Source: Actinomadura bangladeshensis (GTDB taxonomy: Bacteria > Actinomycetota > Actinomycetes > Streptosporangiales > Streptosporangiaceae). Taken from it: DNA of 41,398 nucleotides. Each line of letters opens with the position of its first letter. The stretch's first letter is position 1. Below the pieces are notes generated by a model. The model was not told the origin of the DNA. It made no database searches and saw only the letters and a program-made list of their open reading frames with translations. Position numbers and translations under genes: made by a program. The stretch lies in the NCBI RefSeq assembly GCF_004348335.1, contig NZ_SMJW01000041.1:1-41398 (forward strand), written 5' to 3'. Positions 1 to 7,257 of this stretch are shown here, piece after piece.

Positions 1-215
1 ACGTCACCCCCGCCGACCTCGACGCGGCCGAGGCCGGCACCACCCTCATGCCCGCCATCTCCCTCGCCGCCGCCCACGCCGCCGAGGACCGCGAGTTCTG
101 GGGCCGCATCGCCCACCTCGAAGAGGACAGGGAACTCGACTTCTGGAACACCCTCCACGCCGAGCTCACCGACTCCGAGCCCGCTCAGTACGCAAGCACT
201 CCAGGATTCCGCTAG
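1..215 (+). CDS. C-terminal end of an unrecognised protein (partial)
   Basis: An open frame enters from the left edge (first whole codon at 3) and ends at a TAG at 213-215, giving about 70 residues. The codons are strongly C-ending, as expected for a real gene in this DNA. The visible tail is alanine-rich, then rich in acidic and aromatic residues (EDREFWGRIAHLEED), and ends in TPGFR. I do not recognise a family. The gene stops 44 bases before the first tRNA, in the same orientation. Confidence 0.6.
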   Translation, partial: VTPADLDAAEAGTTLMPAISLAAAHAAEDREFWGRIAHLEEDRELDFWNTLHAELTDSEPAQYASTPGFR

Positions 216-259
216 AGTTGTCCGTGCGAGCCCAGGGGGGCGACCCCCGGGCACGACAC

Positions 260-332
260 GCGGACGTGGCTCAGTTGGTAGAGCATCACCTTGCCAAGGT
301 GAGGGTCGCGGGTTCGAATCCCGTCGTCCGCT
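260..332 (+). tRNA. tRNA-Gly (GCC)
   Basis: A cloverleaf can be drawn: acceptor arms GCGGACG (260-266) and CGTCCGC (325-331), D-loop GGCTCAGTTGGTAGAGC, anticodon loop TTGCCAA with GCC at 293-295, and T-arm GGTTCGAATCC. The discriminator is T332 and no CCA is encoded. First of a three-gene tRNA cluster. Confidence 0.97.
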
Positions 333-359
333 CTGAGAGGCCCCATCAGGTCTCGCTCT

Positions 360-430
360 GGTGGAGTGGCCGAGAGGCGAGGCAACGGCCTGCAAAGCCG
401 TGTACACGGGTTCAAATCCCGTCTCCACCT
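360..430 (+). tRNA. tRNA-Cys (GCA)
   Basis: Acceptor arms GGTGGAG (360-366) and CTCCACC (423-429), anticodon loop CTGCAAA with GCA at 392-394, T-arm GGGTTCAAATCCC. No encoded CCA. It lies 27 bases after tRNA-Gly in the same orientation and is probably co-transcribed with it. Confidence 0.96.
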
Positions 431-444
431 CGCAGCACGCGCAA

Positions 445-516
445 GGGCGATTAGCTCAGTGGGAGAGCGCTACCTTGACACGGTAGAGGCCACTGGTTCA
501 ATCCCAGTATCGCCCA
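445..516 (+). tRNA. tRNA-Val (GAC)
   Basis: Acceptor arms GGGCGAT (445-451) and ATCGCCC (509-515), anticodon stem CTACC/GGTAG, loop TTGACAC with GAC at 477-479, T-arm CTGGTTCAATCCCAG, discriminator A516. Third member of the Gly-Cys-Val cluster, an order common in actinomycetes. Confidence 0.97.
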
Positions 517-536
517 CGAGTCGGGCTCTGGTGCTC

Positions 537-552
537 GCCGCCTTCGGGCGGC
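537..552 (+). terminator. Hairpin after the tRNA cluster
   Basis: GCCGCC-TTCG-GGCGGC forms a perfect 6-bp stem closed by a UUCG tetraloop, 20 bases after tRNA-Val. A short T run (CTGTTTT) lies about 20 bases further on. It is a plausible terminator for the tRNA transcript. Confidence 0.6.
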
Positions 553-610
553 TTCGCCGGGGCCCGCACTGTTTTCCCGGGGGGCGACCCCCGCTGTGGG
601 GGCTCCGCCC

Positions 611-1237
611 CTACATCCCCCTGACATTGCGGCCACCGCCTGTGTGGGCGGGTGGGGCCAGGAGTTTGTCCATGAGGACGTGCAGGTGGTGGCGGAAGCC
701 CGCTACCGCTTCGGCGTCGTCGGCTCTGCGCATGCCCTGGGTTCGGTTCAGGACGCCCGAGCCCAGGAAGCCGTGGACGCACCAGACCATGGTGCCCAGG
801 AGGTAATAGGGGTCCACGTCCGGGGGGACCTCGTCGCGGATCTTTCTGGCGGCCAGTTTCAGGAGCGGGCGGACGTAGCGGTCCTCCAGCTCGGAGATGT
901 CGGCCGCGTCGTCGACCCAGCGGTGGGCCCACAGGGAGCGGTTGGGCGGATGCGCGAGGTGGAAGTCCAAGTAGGCGTCGACCATCCGGTGGACGGCGGC
1001 CCGGCCCGGTTCGGCCTCGGCCACGACCGCCTCCAGCATGGTGCGTTCGGAATCGAAGGCCCGGCCCATCACCTCCAGGTAGAGCTCCCGCTTGTCCCCG
1101 GCGACCTCGATGATCACCGCAGGGTCGACCCCCGTCGCGTCCGCCAGGAGGCGCAGGGACGTTCCGTCGTAGCCGAGTTCGCTGAACAGCCTGGTCGCCA
1201 CGTCGATGACCTGCTGCCGTGAAATGGCACTCGCCAT
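611..1237 (-). CDS. TetR/AcrR-family transcriptional regulator
   Basis: A 208-residue protein of usual TetR length. The N-terminal DNA-binding region (about residues 8-52) reads ISRQQVIDVATRLFSELGYDG followed by TSLRLLADATGVDPAVI, the standard TetR helix-turn-helix, with K48-R-E-L-Y after it. The C-terminal ligand-binding half is helical and not specific enough to name an effector. The ATG at 1235-1237 is the natural start. The gene stands alone: the neighbour downstream on the opposite side is the tRNA cluster and the upstream neighbour on the same strand is the TerD pair, separated by 118 bases. A 10-bp palindrome lies about 50 bases upstream and may be its own operator. The target genes cannot be told from the sequence. 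Confidence 0.85.
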   Translation of the reverse strand: MASAISRQQVIDVATRLFSELGYDGTSLRLLADATGVDPAVIIEVAGDKRELYLEVMGRAFDSERTMLEAVVAEAEPGRAAVHRMVDAYLDFHLAHPPNRSLWAHRWVDDAADISELEDRYVRPLLKLAARKIRDEVPPDVDPYYLLGTMVWCVHGFLGSGVLNRTQGMRRADDAEAVAGFRHHLHVLMDKLLAPPAHTGGGRNVRGM

Positions 1238-1285
1238 GCCGTCACGCTATGCATGCTCCGGCGATGCCCAATGCGCCCCCGCGTC

Positions 1286-1295
1286 ACCGATCGGT
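1286..1295. promoter_or_regulatory. Palindrome upstream of the TetR gene (possible operator)
   Basis: ACCGATCGGT is a perfect 10-bp palindrome 49 bases upstream of the TetR-family start codon. On the minus strand it overlaps a TTGACC hexamer. TetR proteins often repress themselves through such sites; that role is inferred. Confidence 0.35.
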
Positions 1296-1355
1296 CAAGC
1301 CATGGCAATCATTCCGTCAGCCTGGCCGCGAGGTGGCCCTGCCCGGCGGCGGGCT

Positions 1356-3017
1356 TCAGTCGTAGGAGGCCAGGGTGCGGGCGTGCAGGGCGAGGACGTG
1401 GGCCAGCAGGGCGGGGGCCTGCCCGCCTGAGGCGTCGGGGAGGACGTCGGGGGTGAGCGTCCAGTCGGCGCCGACCCAGTTGTCGGCGATGCTGTCCGCG
1501 CTGGACGGCAGGTTGTTGCAGGACTGCCGCAGCCGGATCGTGCGGACGGACTCGGCGGCCGGGGTGTCGGTCTCCACGAGCAGCACCGGGACACCGGCCG
1601 TCGGCCCGTCCTCCACCAGGCGCAGGAGCTGGTGCGCGTCCTCCCCGTCGAGCGCGGCGCCCGCGTCCAGGACGACCACCAGCCGGACGGGCGGGCCGCC
1701 GCCGGGCAGGTCCTCGTCCCCGCCGCCGATCTGGCGCAGGTCGACCAGGTCGAGCAGGCGGCGGACGCGCTCGGCCGCGCCGGTGCCGACCGCCACGCCG
1801 CCGCCGAGCAGCCGGGCGGACGTGGCCGGGTCGAAGCCCTGCAGCCAGCCCGCGCCGGACAGGCCCGCCGCGTCGATCACCTCCAGGCCGACGAGCCCGG
1901 GCGGGGCGGCGGCGAGGAACCGGGTCGCCAGCGACCAGGCGTAGGCGGTCGAGTCGGCGGGCATCGCACCCCGCGAGATCCACACGGCGCGCCGCCAGGG
2001 CAGCCGGAGGACCAGCGGTATCCGCAGGTCGGGCAGCTCGTCGGTGGACAGCCGGCCGAGCAGCACACCGCCCGCGAGGTCGGTGCGGGGCCGCCAGGTC
2101 AGCCAGGACGGCGCGTCGAACGGCGCGACCTCCGCGTCGACGTGCGGCTCGACCCGGGCCAGCTCGTCGCGGAGCTGGGCGGCGTCGGAGCGCAGCCGCT
2201 CGTCGGCGGCGGCCATCAGCTCGTCGAAGCGGCCGCGGGGCCGCCGTCCGGCGATCTCCTCGTTGCGGACGGTCAGCGCGTGCTCGGTCGCGGCGCGGAA
2301 CGCGGCCACCGAGCGGCTCGCGTCCTCCCAGACGAGCCAGCAGCGTTCGAGGTAGTCGACCTCCGTGCCGGGCGGCGGCGGAGGCGCCCCCGGCCCCGGC
2401 GGCGGCTGCGGCGGCGCGGGCGGCGGAACGGCGGCCCGAGGCGGTGCGGCGGCCGGAGGCGGTGCGGCGGCCGGAGGCGGTGCGGCGGCGGGCGGGGCCG
2501 CCGGGGCCGCGGGTTCCGGCTCGCCCGGGTCGTCGACCTCGATGCCGTGCGCCGCGACCAGTTCGGCGAGGCCGCCCGCGTAGCCCTGGCCGACCGCGCG
2601 CACCTTCCACCGCTCGGCCCGGCGGTAGACCTCCAGGGCGATGATCGCCCGCTCCGGGCCGAGGCCCGGGACGGTGAACTCGGCGACCGCGGCGCCGCCG
2701 GCGGCCGCGAGGACGGCGCGCGGCGGCGGCACCGTCCCGAAGTCGGCCGTGCCGGTGAGGCTGACCGCGATCAGCACCGCGGTGACATCGCCGGGGACCG
2801 CGTCCAGGTCCAGCTCGATGCGCTGCCCGCCGCCGTCGGACCACTGGACGCCCGGCGCCCGCGGCGCGTTGAAGAACACCAGGTCCGCGTCGGAGCGGAC
2901 GCGCAGGTCCGCGCCGACGAGCAGCGCGCTGACGTCCACCGGCGCGGAGCAGGCCGCGGTCGCGGTCACCCGCCGCGCGGGCAGCGCCGCGTTGGCGCCC
3001 CGGGTGAGTTCGGTCAT
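1356..3017 (-). CDS. TerD-domain protein fused to a proline-rich linker and a P-loop-less FtsK/SpoIIIE-like region
   Basis: A 553-residue protein. The ATG at 3015-3017 (MTELTRGANAAL) starts 7 bases after the stop of the TerD gene upstream; longer starts would overlap that gene. Residues 1-165 are a TerD domain: calcium-binding-type beta-sandwich with VRSDADLVFFN and AIIALEVYRRAERWKVRAVGQGY. Residues of about 175-225 are an Ala/Pro linker encoded in part by an 18-bp tandem repeat. A helical stretch (LERCWLVWEDASRS to ARVEPHVDAEV) follows. The rest alternates hydrophobic strands: LPDLRIPLVLRLP, then GLVGLEVIDAAGLSGAG, then VRLVVVLDAGAALDGEDAH, then GVPVLLVETD. This order resembles the FtsK/SpoIIIE-type proteins of actinomycetes, but where the Walker A loop should be there is only WISRGAMPADSTAYAW. 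TerD proteins belong to stress and metal-resistance systems; the FtsK resemblance is my inference. Confidence 0.75.
   Translation of the reverse strand: MTELTRGANAALPARRVTATAACSAPVDVSALLVGADLRVRSDADLVFFNAPRAPGVQWSDGGGQRIELDLDAVPGDVTAVLIAVSLTGTADFGTVPPPRAVLAAAGGAAVAEFTVPGLGPERAIIALEVYRRAERWKVRAVGQGYAGGLAELVAAHGIEVDDPGEPEPAAPAAPPAAAPPPAAAPPPAAAPPRAAVPPPAPPQPPPGPGAPPPPPGTEVDYLERCWLVWEDASRSVAAFRAATEHALTVRNEEIAGRRPRGRFDELMAAADERLRSDAAQLRDELARVEPHVDAEVAPFDAPSWLTWRPRTDLAGGVLLGRLSTDELPDLRIPLVLRLPWRRAVWISRGAMPADSTAYAWSLATRFLAAAPPGLVGLEVIDAAGLSGAGWLQGFDPATSARLLGGGVAVGTGAAERVRRLLDLVDLRQIGGGDEDLPGGGPPVRLVVVLDAGAALDGEDAHQLLRLVEDGPTAGVPVLLVETDTPAAESVRTIRLRQSCNNLPSSADSIADNWVGADWTLTPDVLPDASGGQAPALLAHVLALHARTLASYD
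2439..2492 (-). repeat. 18-bp tandem repeat (three copies) in the linker of the TerD fusion gene
   Basis: Three adjacent 18-bp units (2439-2456, 2457-2474, 2475-2492), the first two identical and the third with one change. They keep the reading frame and encode Ala/Pro-rich hexapeptides of the linker. Copy number could vary between strains without breaking the frame. Confidence 0.8.
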
Positions 3018-3024
3018 CGGCGGG

Positions 3025-3594
3025 TCAGGCGTGCGCGGCGATCGCCGGAAGCATGTCCTGGAAGGTGCGGCCGTGGCACGGCTCCCCAATGGCGTTCATC
3101 TTCCAGCCGCCGCCGTGCCGGTAGAGCCGCGCCATGATCATGGCGGTGTGGGCGCCGCCGCCGGTCAGCGTGTACCGGGCGAGCTCGCCGCCGTCCATCT
3201 CGTTGACGAGCCGGCAGAAGGCGTTCTCCACCTCGTTGAAGGTCTGGCCGTTGAACGAGCTGACGGTGAACACCAGTGAGGTGACGTGCACCGGGAGGCG
3301 GTTCAGGTCGACGATGACCGACTCGTCGTCGCCGTCGCCCGCACCGGTCAGGTTGTCGCCGGTGTGCCGGACGGAGCCGTCGTCGCTGACGAGCTTGCCG
3401 AAGTAGACCACGTCCGCGAGGTTCGCGTCGGCGAAGAGGACGCAGGACGCGTCGAGGTCGATGTCCCGTTCGCGGGAGCCGAAGAAGCCCTTCTTCTTCA
3501 CCGCGTCCCAGCCCAGGCCCATCCGGACCATGCTCAGCGCACCGCCGGGCTTCTCCAGCGAAATCCGCTGGCCCTTCACCATCGAGACGGTCAC
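3025..3594 (-). CDS. terD: TerD family protein
   Basis: A stand-alone TerD protein of 189 residues, the usual family length. I chose the GTG at 3592-3594 (VTVSMVKGQRISLEK) because an AGGGAGG stretch precedes it and family members begin this way. Visible family features are GQRISLEKPGGALSMVRMGLGWD at the N-terminus, DLDASCVLFADANLADVVYFG, the acidic GDNLTGAGDGDDESVIVDL calcium-binding segment, and NEVENAFCRLVN. TerD proteins act in the cytoplasm in the Ter stress and tellurite-resistance network. It is followed after 7 bases by the TerD-fusion gene, so the two are very probably one transcript. No tellurite-specific partner (TerB, TerC, TerZ) is visible nearby. Confidence 0.93.
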   Translation of the reverse strand: MTVSMVKGQRISLEKPGGALSMVRMGLGWDAVKKKGFFGSRERDIDLDASCVLFADANLADVVYFGKLVSDDGSVRHTGDNLTGAGDGDDESVIVDLNRLPVHVTSLVFTVSSFNGQTFNEVENAFCRLVNEMDGGELARYTLTGGGAHTAMIMARLYRHGGGWKMNAIGEPCHGRTFQDMLPAIAAHA

Positions 3595-3778
3595 AGCCGT
3601 CGCCCTCCCTGCTGTCCCCATGCCGCGCTGACCCCGAGAGCGCGCCGGCCCCAAACGCACCCGGTCACCACGGAACGGCCAGGTGCGAGCAAAGCCTTGC
3701 AGGCCGTCCACCCTGTTGTCACCTCGTTCCGCCGTTCCGCGCCAGACCGGCCCGCACGTGAAACGGGTGGAAGGCTCC

Positions 3779-3808
3779 TTGCCCGCCGTGCGCGGGCGGC
3801 CGGATAGT
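3779..3808 (+). promoter_or_regulatory. Possible promoter of the secreted esterase gene
   Basis: TTGCCC (3779-3784) and GATAGT (3803-3808) with an 18-base spacer, 41 bases before the GTG start at 3850. The -10 box is only moderately close to consensus. Confidence 0.4.
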
Positions 3809-3849
3809 GACCTTCGCCGGGCGACTCGCGAACGGGAAAAGGTGGTTTT

Positions 3850-5097
3850 GTGAGGGCCTTGGGTGTGCTGGTGGCGGCGCTGGTCGCCGCGATGACCGTC
3901 CTGGTCGGGCCGCCCGCCTCGGCGGCGGCGTTGACGGAGGTCACGAACTTCGGGACGAACCCGACCGGGCTGCGGATGCACCTGTACGTTCCGGACCGCG
4001 TCCAGGAGAGGCCGCCGGTGCTGCTGGCGGTCCACTGGTGCACGGGGTCGGGGCCGGCGATGTACTCGGGGACGGAGTTCGCGCGGCTCGCCGACCAGTA
4101 CGGGTTCATCGTGGTCTATCCGTCGGCGACCCGCAGCGGCAACTGCTTCGACGTGTCGTCGGCGCAGGCGCTGAGGCGCGACGGCGGCAGCGACCCGGTC
4201 GGGCTCATGTCGATGGTCCGGTACACGCTGCAGCGGTACGGCGGGGACGCCTCCAGGGTGTTCGTCACCGGCGTCTCGTCCGGCGCGATGATGACGAACG
4301 TGATGCTCGCGAACTATCCCGACGTGTTCGCGGCGGGCGCGGCGTTCGCCGGAGTCCCGGACGGGTGCTTCGCCACGACCGACGGCTCGGGCTGGAACAG
4401 CGCGTGCGCCAACGGGACCGTCCTCAAGACGCCGCAGCAGTGGGGCGACATCGCCCGTTCCGCCGACCCCGGCTACTCCGGGCCGAGGCCGCGCGTGCAG
4501 TTGTGGCACGGCACGGCGGACGACACGCTGCGCTACCCCAACTTCGGCGAGGAGATCGACCAGTGGACGAACGTCCACGGCCTGCCGGCCACGCCGACCT
4601 CCACCGACCAGCCGCAGCAGGGCTGGACGCGCACCCGCTACGGCGACAAGGTCGAGGCGTACTCCCTGCAGGGCGTCGGGCACAACCTGATGGCGTCCGG
4701 CATGGCCCGGCGGGCGATCGAGTTCTTCGGGCTCGACCAGGGCGGGACGACGGAGCCGCCCGGCGACGGTGACGGCTCCGCGGCGTGCCGCGTCGCCTAC
4801 TCGGTCAACGCCTGGAACACGGGCCTGGTCGCGAGCATCACGATCACCAACACCGGGTCCACCGCGGTCAACGGCTGGACGCTCAGTTTCACCCTGCCCG
4901 CCGGGCAGACGATCACGTCCGGCTGGGGCGCCGACTACCAGCCGAAGAGCGGCGCGGTGAGCGCGACGAACGTGTCCTACGACGCCGCGATCCCGGCCGG
5001 CGGCTCCATCGGCATCGGGCTGCAGGCCACGCACACCGGCAACACCGGCGCGCCCGGCGGGTTCACCCTCAACGGCGCCGCCTGCACTGCCGGGTGA
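3850..5097 (+). CDS. Secreted PHB-depolymerase/CE1-type esterase with C-terminal CBM2
   Basis: A 415-residue exported hydrolase. The GTG at 3850 follows a GGGAAAAGG stretch. Residues 1-26 are a signal peptide ending in ASA-A. Residues 30-300 form an alpha/beta-hydrolase of the LpqC/PHB-depolymerase type: LLAVHWCTGSG (oxyanion region), nucleophile elbow GVSSG with Ser143, acid in HGTADDTL, and His in GVGHNLM. A Pro/Gly/Asp linker (TTEPPGDGDG) leads to a CBM2-type module from residue 315: flanking cysteines (CRVAYSV, NGAACTAG), NTGSTAVNGWTLSF and ITSGWGADY tryptophans as in cellulose- or xylan-binding modules. The family removes acetyl or feruloyl groups from plant xylan; acetylxylan esterase is the best guess, feruloyl esterase the alternative. 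It is a single gene, convergent with the LLM oxidoreductase. Confidence 0.9.
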   Translation: MRALGVLVAALVAAMTVLVGPPASAAALTEVTNFGTNPTGLRMHLYVPDRVQERPPVLLAVHWCTGSGPAMYSGTEFARLADQYGFIVVYPSATRSGNCFDVSSAQALRRDGGSDPVGLMSMVRYTLQRYGGDASRVFVTGVSSGAMMTNVMLANYPDVFAAGAAFAGVPDGCFATTDGSGWNSACANGTVLKTPQQWGDIARSADPGYSGPRPRVQLWHGTADDTLRYPNFGEEIDQWTNVHGLPATPTSTDQPQQGWTRTRYGDKVEAYSLQGVGHNLMASGMARRAIEFFGLDQGGTTEPPGDGDGSAACRVAYSVNAWNTGLVASITITNTGSTAVNGWTLSFTLPAGQTITSGWGADYQPKSGAVSATNVSYDAAIPAGGSIGIGLQATHTGNTGAPGGFTLNGAACTAG

Positions 5098-5101
5098 GCG
5101 T

Positions 5102-5146
5102 CCGTTCCCGTGCGGAGCACCCGGCGCGTGCTCCGCGCGGGAACGG
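5102..5146. terminator. Bidirectional terminator hairpin
   Basis: A 19-bp stem (5102-5120 with 5128-5146), one G-U-type mismatch, and a 7-base loop, between the convergent esterase and LLM genes. It can serve both transcripts. There is no T run, as is common in high-GC actinomycetes. Confidence 0.8.
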
Positions 5147-5155
5147 CCTCGCGGC

Positions 5156-6001
5156 TCACAGGCCGAGGCGCCCGGCGTGGCGGGAGAGGAAGGCGAGCAC
5201 CTCCTCCTCGGGCTTGTCGGGCAGGCCCCACATGATCTCGGTGACGCCGGCCTCCTCCCAGGCCGCTATGTCCTCGGCCGAGGGGCGCATCGACGCCAGG
5301 ACGGAGATCTCCGGGCGGCCGGCGCGGCCCGCATCCGACCAGGCGGCGTGCAGGGCCGCGACCTTGGCGAGGATGTCCCGCTCGGTCGGGGTGGTGATCC
5401 AGCCGTCGGCGTGGGCGGCGATCCAGGCGAGGGTCTTCGGGCCTCCGCCCGCGCCGATCATCAGCGGGACGCGGGACTGGACGGGCTTCGGCCACGCCCA
5501 GGACGGCCCGAACGACACGAACTCCCCGGCGTAGGACGCCTGCTCCTCCGTCCACAGGGCCCGCATCGCCTCGACGTACTCGCGCAGCACGGTCCGGCGC
5601 TTGCCCGCGGGGACGTGGTGGTCGGCGAGCTCGTCGGTGTTCCAGCCGAACCCGGCGCCGAGCGTGACGCGGCCGCCGGACAGGTGGTCGAGCGAGGCGA
5701 TCGTCTTGGCCAGGGTGATCGGGTCGGACTCGACCGGCAGGGCCACCGACGTCCCGAGCCGGATGGTGGACGTGACGGTGACGGCCGACGCGAGCGAGAC
5801 CCACGGGTCCAGCGTGCGCATGTAGCGGTCGTCCGGGAGGGTCTCGTCGCCCGTGCCGGGGTGGGCGGCCTCACGCTTGACGGGGATGTGGGTGTGCTCG
5901 GGGACGTAGAAGGAGTGGAACCCGTTCTCCTCGGCGGCCTTCGCGGCGGTGGCGGGCGCGATGCCCCGGTCACTGGTGAAGAGCACGATGCCATGGCGCA
6001 T
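5156..6001 (-). CDS. LLM-class F420-dependent oxidoreductase
   Basis: A 281-residue luciferase-like TIM-barrel protein. I chose the ATG at 5999-6001 (MRHGIVLFTSDRGI), since a longer reading would run across the operator. Family marks are FYVPEHTHIP near the N-terminus, LASAVTVTSTIRLGTSV, GGRVTLGAGFGWNTDEL, the RVPLMIGAGGGPKTL phosphate-binding segment, and ADGWITTP. Such proteins transfer hydride using coenzyme F420 (or FMN) on varied substrates; the substrate is not readable here. The gene is transcribed alone, and its start codon lies just 10 bases from a KstR-like operator. In mycobacteria KstR controls cholesterol catabolism, so a role in sterol or lipid catabolism is a reasonable inference. 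Confidence 0.9.
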   Translation of the reverse strand: MRHGIVLFTSDRGIAPATAAKAAEENGFHSFYVPEHTHIPVKREAAHPGTGDETLPDDRYMRTLDPWVSLASAVTVTSTIRLGTSVALPVESDPITLAKTIASLDHLSGGRVTLGAGFGWNTDELADHHVPAGKRRTVLREYVEAMRALWTEEQASYAGEFVSFGPSWAWPKPVQSRVPLMIGAGGGPKTLAWIAAHADGWITTPTERDILAKVAALHAAWSDAGRAGRPEISVLASMRPSAEDIAAWEEAGVTEIMWGLPDKPEEEVLAFLSRHAGRLGL

Positions 6002-6011
6002 GCGTCCGATA

Positions 6012-6027
6012 GTAGAACGTGTTCTAC
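6012..6027 (-). promoter_or_regulatory. KstR-type operator upstream of the LLM oxidoreductase
   Basis: GTAGAAC-GT-GTTCTAC is an inverted repeat with perfect 7-bp arms, 10 bases upstream of the LLM start codon. It fits the published KstR pattern TNNAACNNGTTNNA at 6013-6026 exactly. A KstR-like protein is not encoded in this window. Confidence 0.7.
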
Positions 6028-6114
6028 CGACGCGGGGAGCGGCCGGGCGCCGCAAGGCGCGGGCGGCGGCGCGGCGCACCTTGGCGATATTGACACCCTT
6101 GTCAGCAGACCGTA

Positions 6115-6240
6115 CGGTTCGCTTGATTCACGGTTGCCCGAGGGAAATCCGGTGAGATGCCGGTGCGGACGCGCCACTGTATCCGGGACGACGATCCCGG
6201 GAGCCAGGTCGCTCGGGTGGCCGCGACCTCATTGTCCGGG
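6115..6240 (+). promoter_or_regulatory. Cobalamin (AdoCbl) riboswitch
   Basis: The conserved core is readable: AGGGAAATCCGGTG (6141-6154), then ATGCCGGTGCGG, the invariant GCCACTGT (6173-6180), and the B12-box equivalent GAGCCAGG (6201-6208). Directly after the core, AGGTCGC (6206-6212) can pair with GCGACCT (6223-6229); this hairpin overlaps the B12 box and could be the expression platform. The element is of the short type often found before cbtAB cobalt-transport genes. The outer limits are approximate. Confidence 0.9.
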
Positions 6241-6267
6241 ACGCGCACGATTCCCTACGGAGGCTCC

Positions 6268-6407
6268 GTGAGCACGCTGTCAGCTCGCACCATCCCCTTC
6301 CCCGCCTGGTCCCCTGGCTGCTCGCGGTGCCCGCGCCGCTGCTGATCGGCTACCTCCACGAGCTGATGCACGACGGGCGGCACCTGCTCGGCGTGCCCCG
6401 CCACTAG
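6268..6407 (+). pseudogene. cbtB: Broken cbtB (cobalt transporter small subunit)
   Basis: CbtB is a single-pass membrane protein of roughly 60-75 residues that ends in a conserved HDGRHLLG-x-P-C-H motif. Here GGAGG precedes a GTG at 6268 that opens VSTLSARTIPFPAW in one frame, but the conserved tail YLHELMHDGRHLLGVPRH, ending at TAG 6405-6407, is in another frame. Only about 13 residues (PWLLAVPAPLLIG) remain where the transmembrane helix should be, so a deletion as well as a frameshift is likely. The final Cys of the metal motif is Arg. No cbtA follows. The riboswitch directly upstream agrees with a former cbtAB locus. A programmed frameshift is an unlikely alternative. Confidence 0.75.
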
Positions 6408-6500
6408 GCCGCCGCATGGTAAGCCGCCGCGCGGGCGCGCGGCTCGTCCCGCTCGGAGATCTCGATGGAATCGTGCGCGAGCACAGGAAGGCGGCCCGAC

Positions 6501-7103
6501 ATGCCCCAGGGGAAGCCCGTGTCCGTCCCCGACGACGGACTCACCACCCGGCAGCGCCGCAACCGGCCGCTGCTGATCGTCCACACCGGGACGGGGAAGG
6601 GGAAGTCGACGGCCGCGTTCGGGATGGCGCTGCGAGCCTGGAACCAGGGCTGGCCGGTCGGGGTGTTCCAGTTCGTGAAGTCGGCGAAGTGGCGGATCGG
6701 CGAGGAGCGGGCGCTGCGGGTGCTGGGCGACAGCGGCGAGGGCGGCCCGGTCGCCTGGCACAAGATGGGCGAGGGCTGGTCGTGGATCCGGCGGCCCGGC
6801 TCGGAGGCGGACCACGCGGCGGACGCGCGGGAGGGCTGGGCGCAGATCAAGCGGGACCTCGCCGCCGAGACGTACCGTTTCTATGTGCTGGACGAGTTCA
6901 CGTATCCGATCAAGTGGGGCTGGCTGGACCTGGACGACGTGGTGGGGACGCTGACGTCCCGCCCCGGCGCGCAGCACGTCGTCGTCACCGGGCGGGACGC
7001 GCCGGAGCGGCTCATCGGGGCCGCCGACCTGGTGACGGAGATGGGGAAGGTCCGGCATCCGATGGACGCCGGCCAGAAGGGGCAGCGGGGCATCGAGTGG
7101 TGA
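6501..7103 (+). CDS. cobO: Cob(I)yrinic acid a,c-diamide adenosyltransferase (CobO/BtuR family)
   Basis: A 200-residue CobA/CobO/BtuR-family enzyme, which transfers the adenosyl group of ATP to cob(I)alamin or cobyrinic acid diamide in the cytoplasm. The P-loop GTGKGKST is at residues 30-37; FQFVKSAKWRIGEE, WSWIRR, FYVLDEFTYPIKWGW and HVVVTGRDAPERLI are family marks. Length fits. I chose the ATG at 6501, preceded by AGGAAGG; an earlier in-frame ATG at 6465 is possible. It lies 93 bases after the cbtB remnant, so the cobalamin riboswitch upstream could now control this gene. No other cobalamin biosynthesis gene is present, so it may serve corrinoid salvage or be a lone cob gene. Confidence 0.93.
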   Translation: MPQGKPVSVPDDGLTTRQRRNRPLLIVHTGTGKGKSTAAFGMALRAWNQGWPVGVFQFVKSAKWRIGEERALRVLGDSGEGGPVAWHKMGEGWSWIRRPGSEADHAADAREGWAQIKRDLAAETYRFYVLDEFTYPIKWGWLDLDDVVGTLTSRPGAQHVVVTGRDAPERLIGAADLVTEMGKVRHPMDAGQKGQRGIEW

Positions 7104-7193
7104 TCCCGCGGCTTGATCGCGTGCACCGCGCACGGGTGTCCGGGGATGTCCGCCGCTCCGGCCATCACACGTGCGGTAATCCGGACAAGTCGT

Positions 7194-7221
7194 TGATCGT
7201 TGTCGTGGTCGTGCCTAGATT
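7194..7221 (+). promoter_or_regulatory. Likely promoter of the methyltransferase-S9/S12 unit
   Basis: TTGATC (7194-7199) and TAGATT (7216-7221) are 16 bases apart, 37 bases ahead of the TTG start at 7258. The boxes agree well with vegetative actinomycete promoters. Confidence 0.5.
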
Positions 7222-7257
7222 GGCAGGAGCGTGTCGCTTCCGCGGAAGGAGCAAGTC

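Noticed and set aside
2439..2492. Tandem repeat considered as a CRISPR or mobile-element trace
   Set aside because: It is an in-frame 18-bp coding repeat for an Ala/Pro linker.
1309..2844. 511-codon Arg/Ala-rich minus-strand frame and the antisense frame 1632-3137
   Set aside because: Both overlap the TerD-fusion gene in other frames and have no family pattern.
7170..7190. A GCGGTAATCCGGACAAG segment that recalls the IclR-type half-site
   Set aside because: Only one arm (CGGACA) fits; the other arm and spacing do not match.
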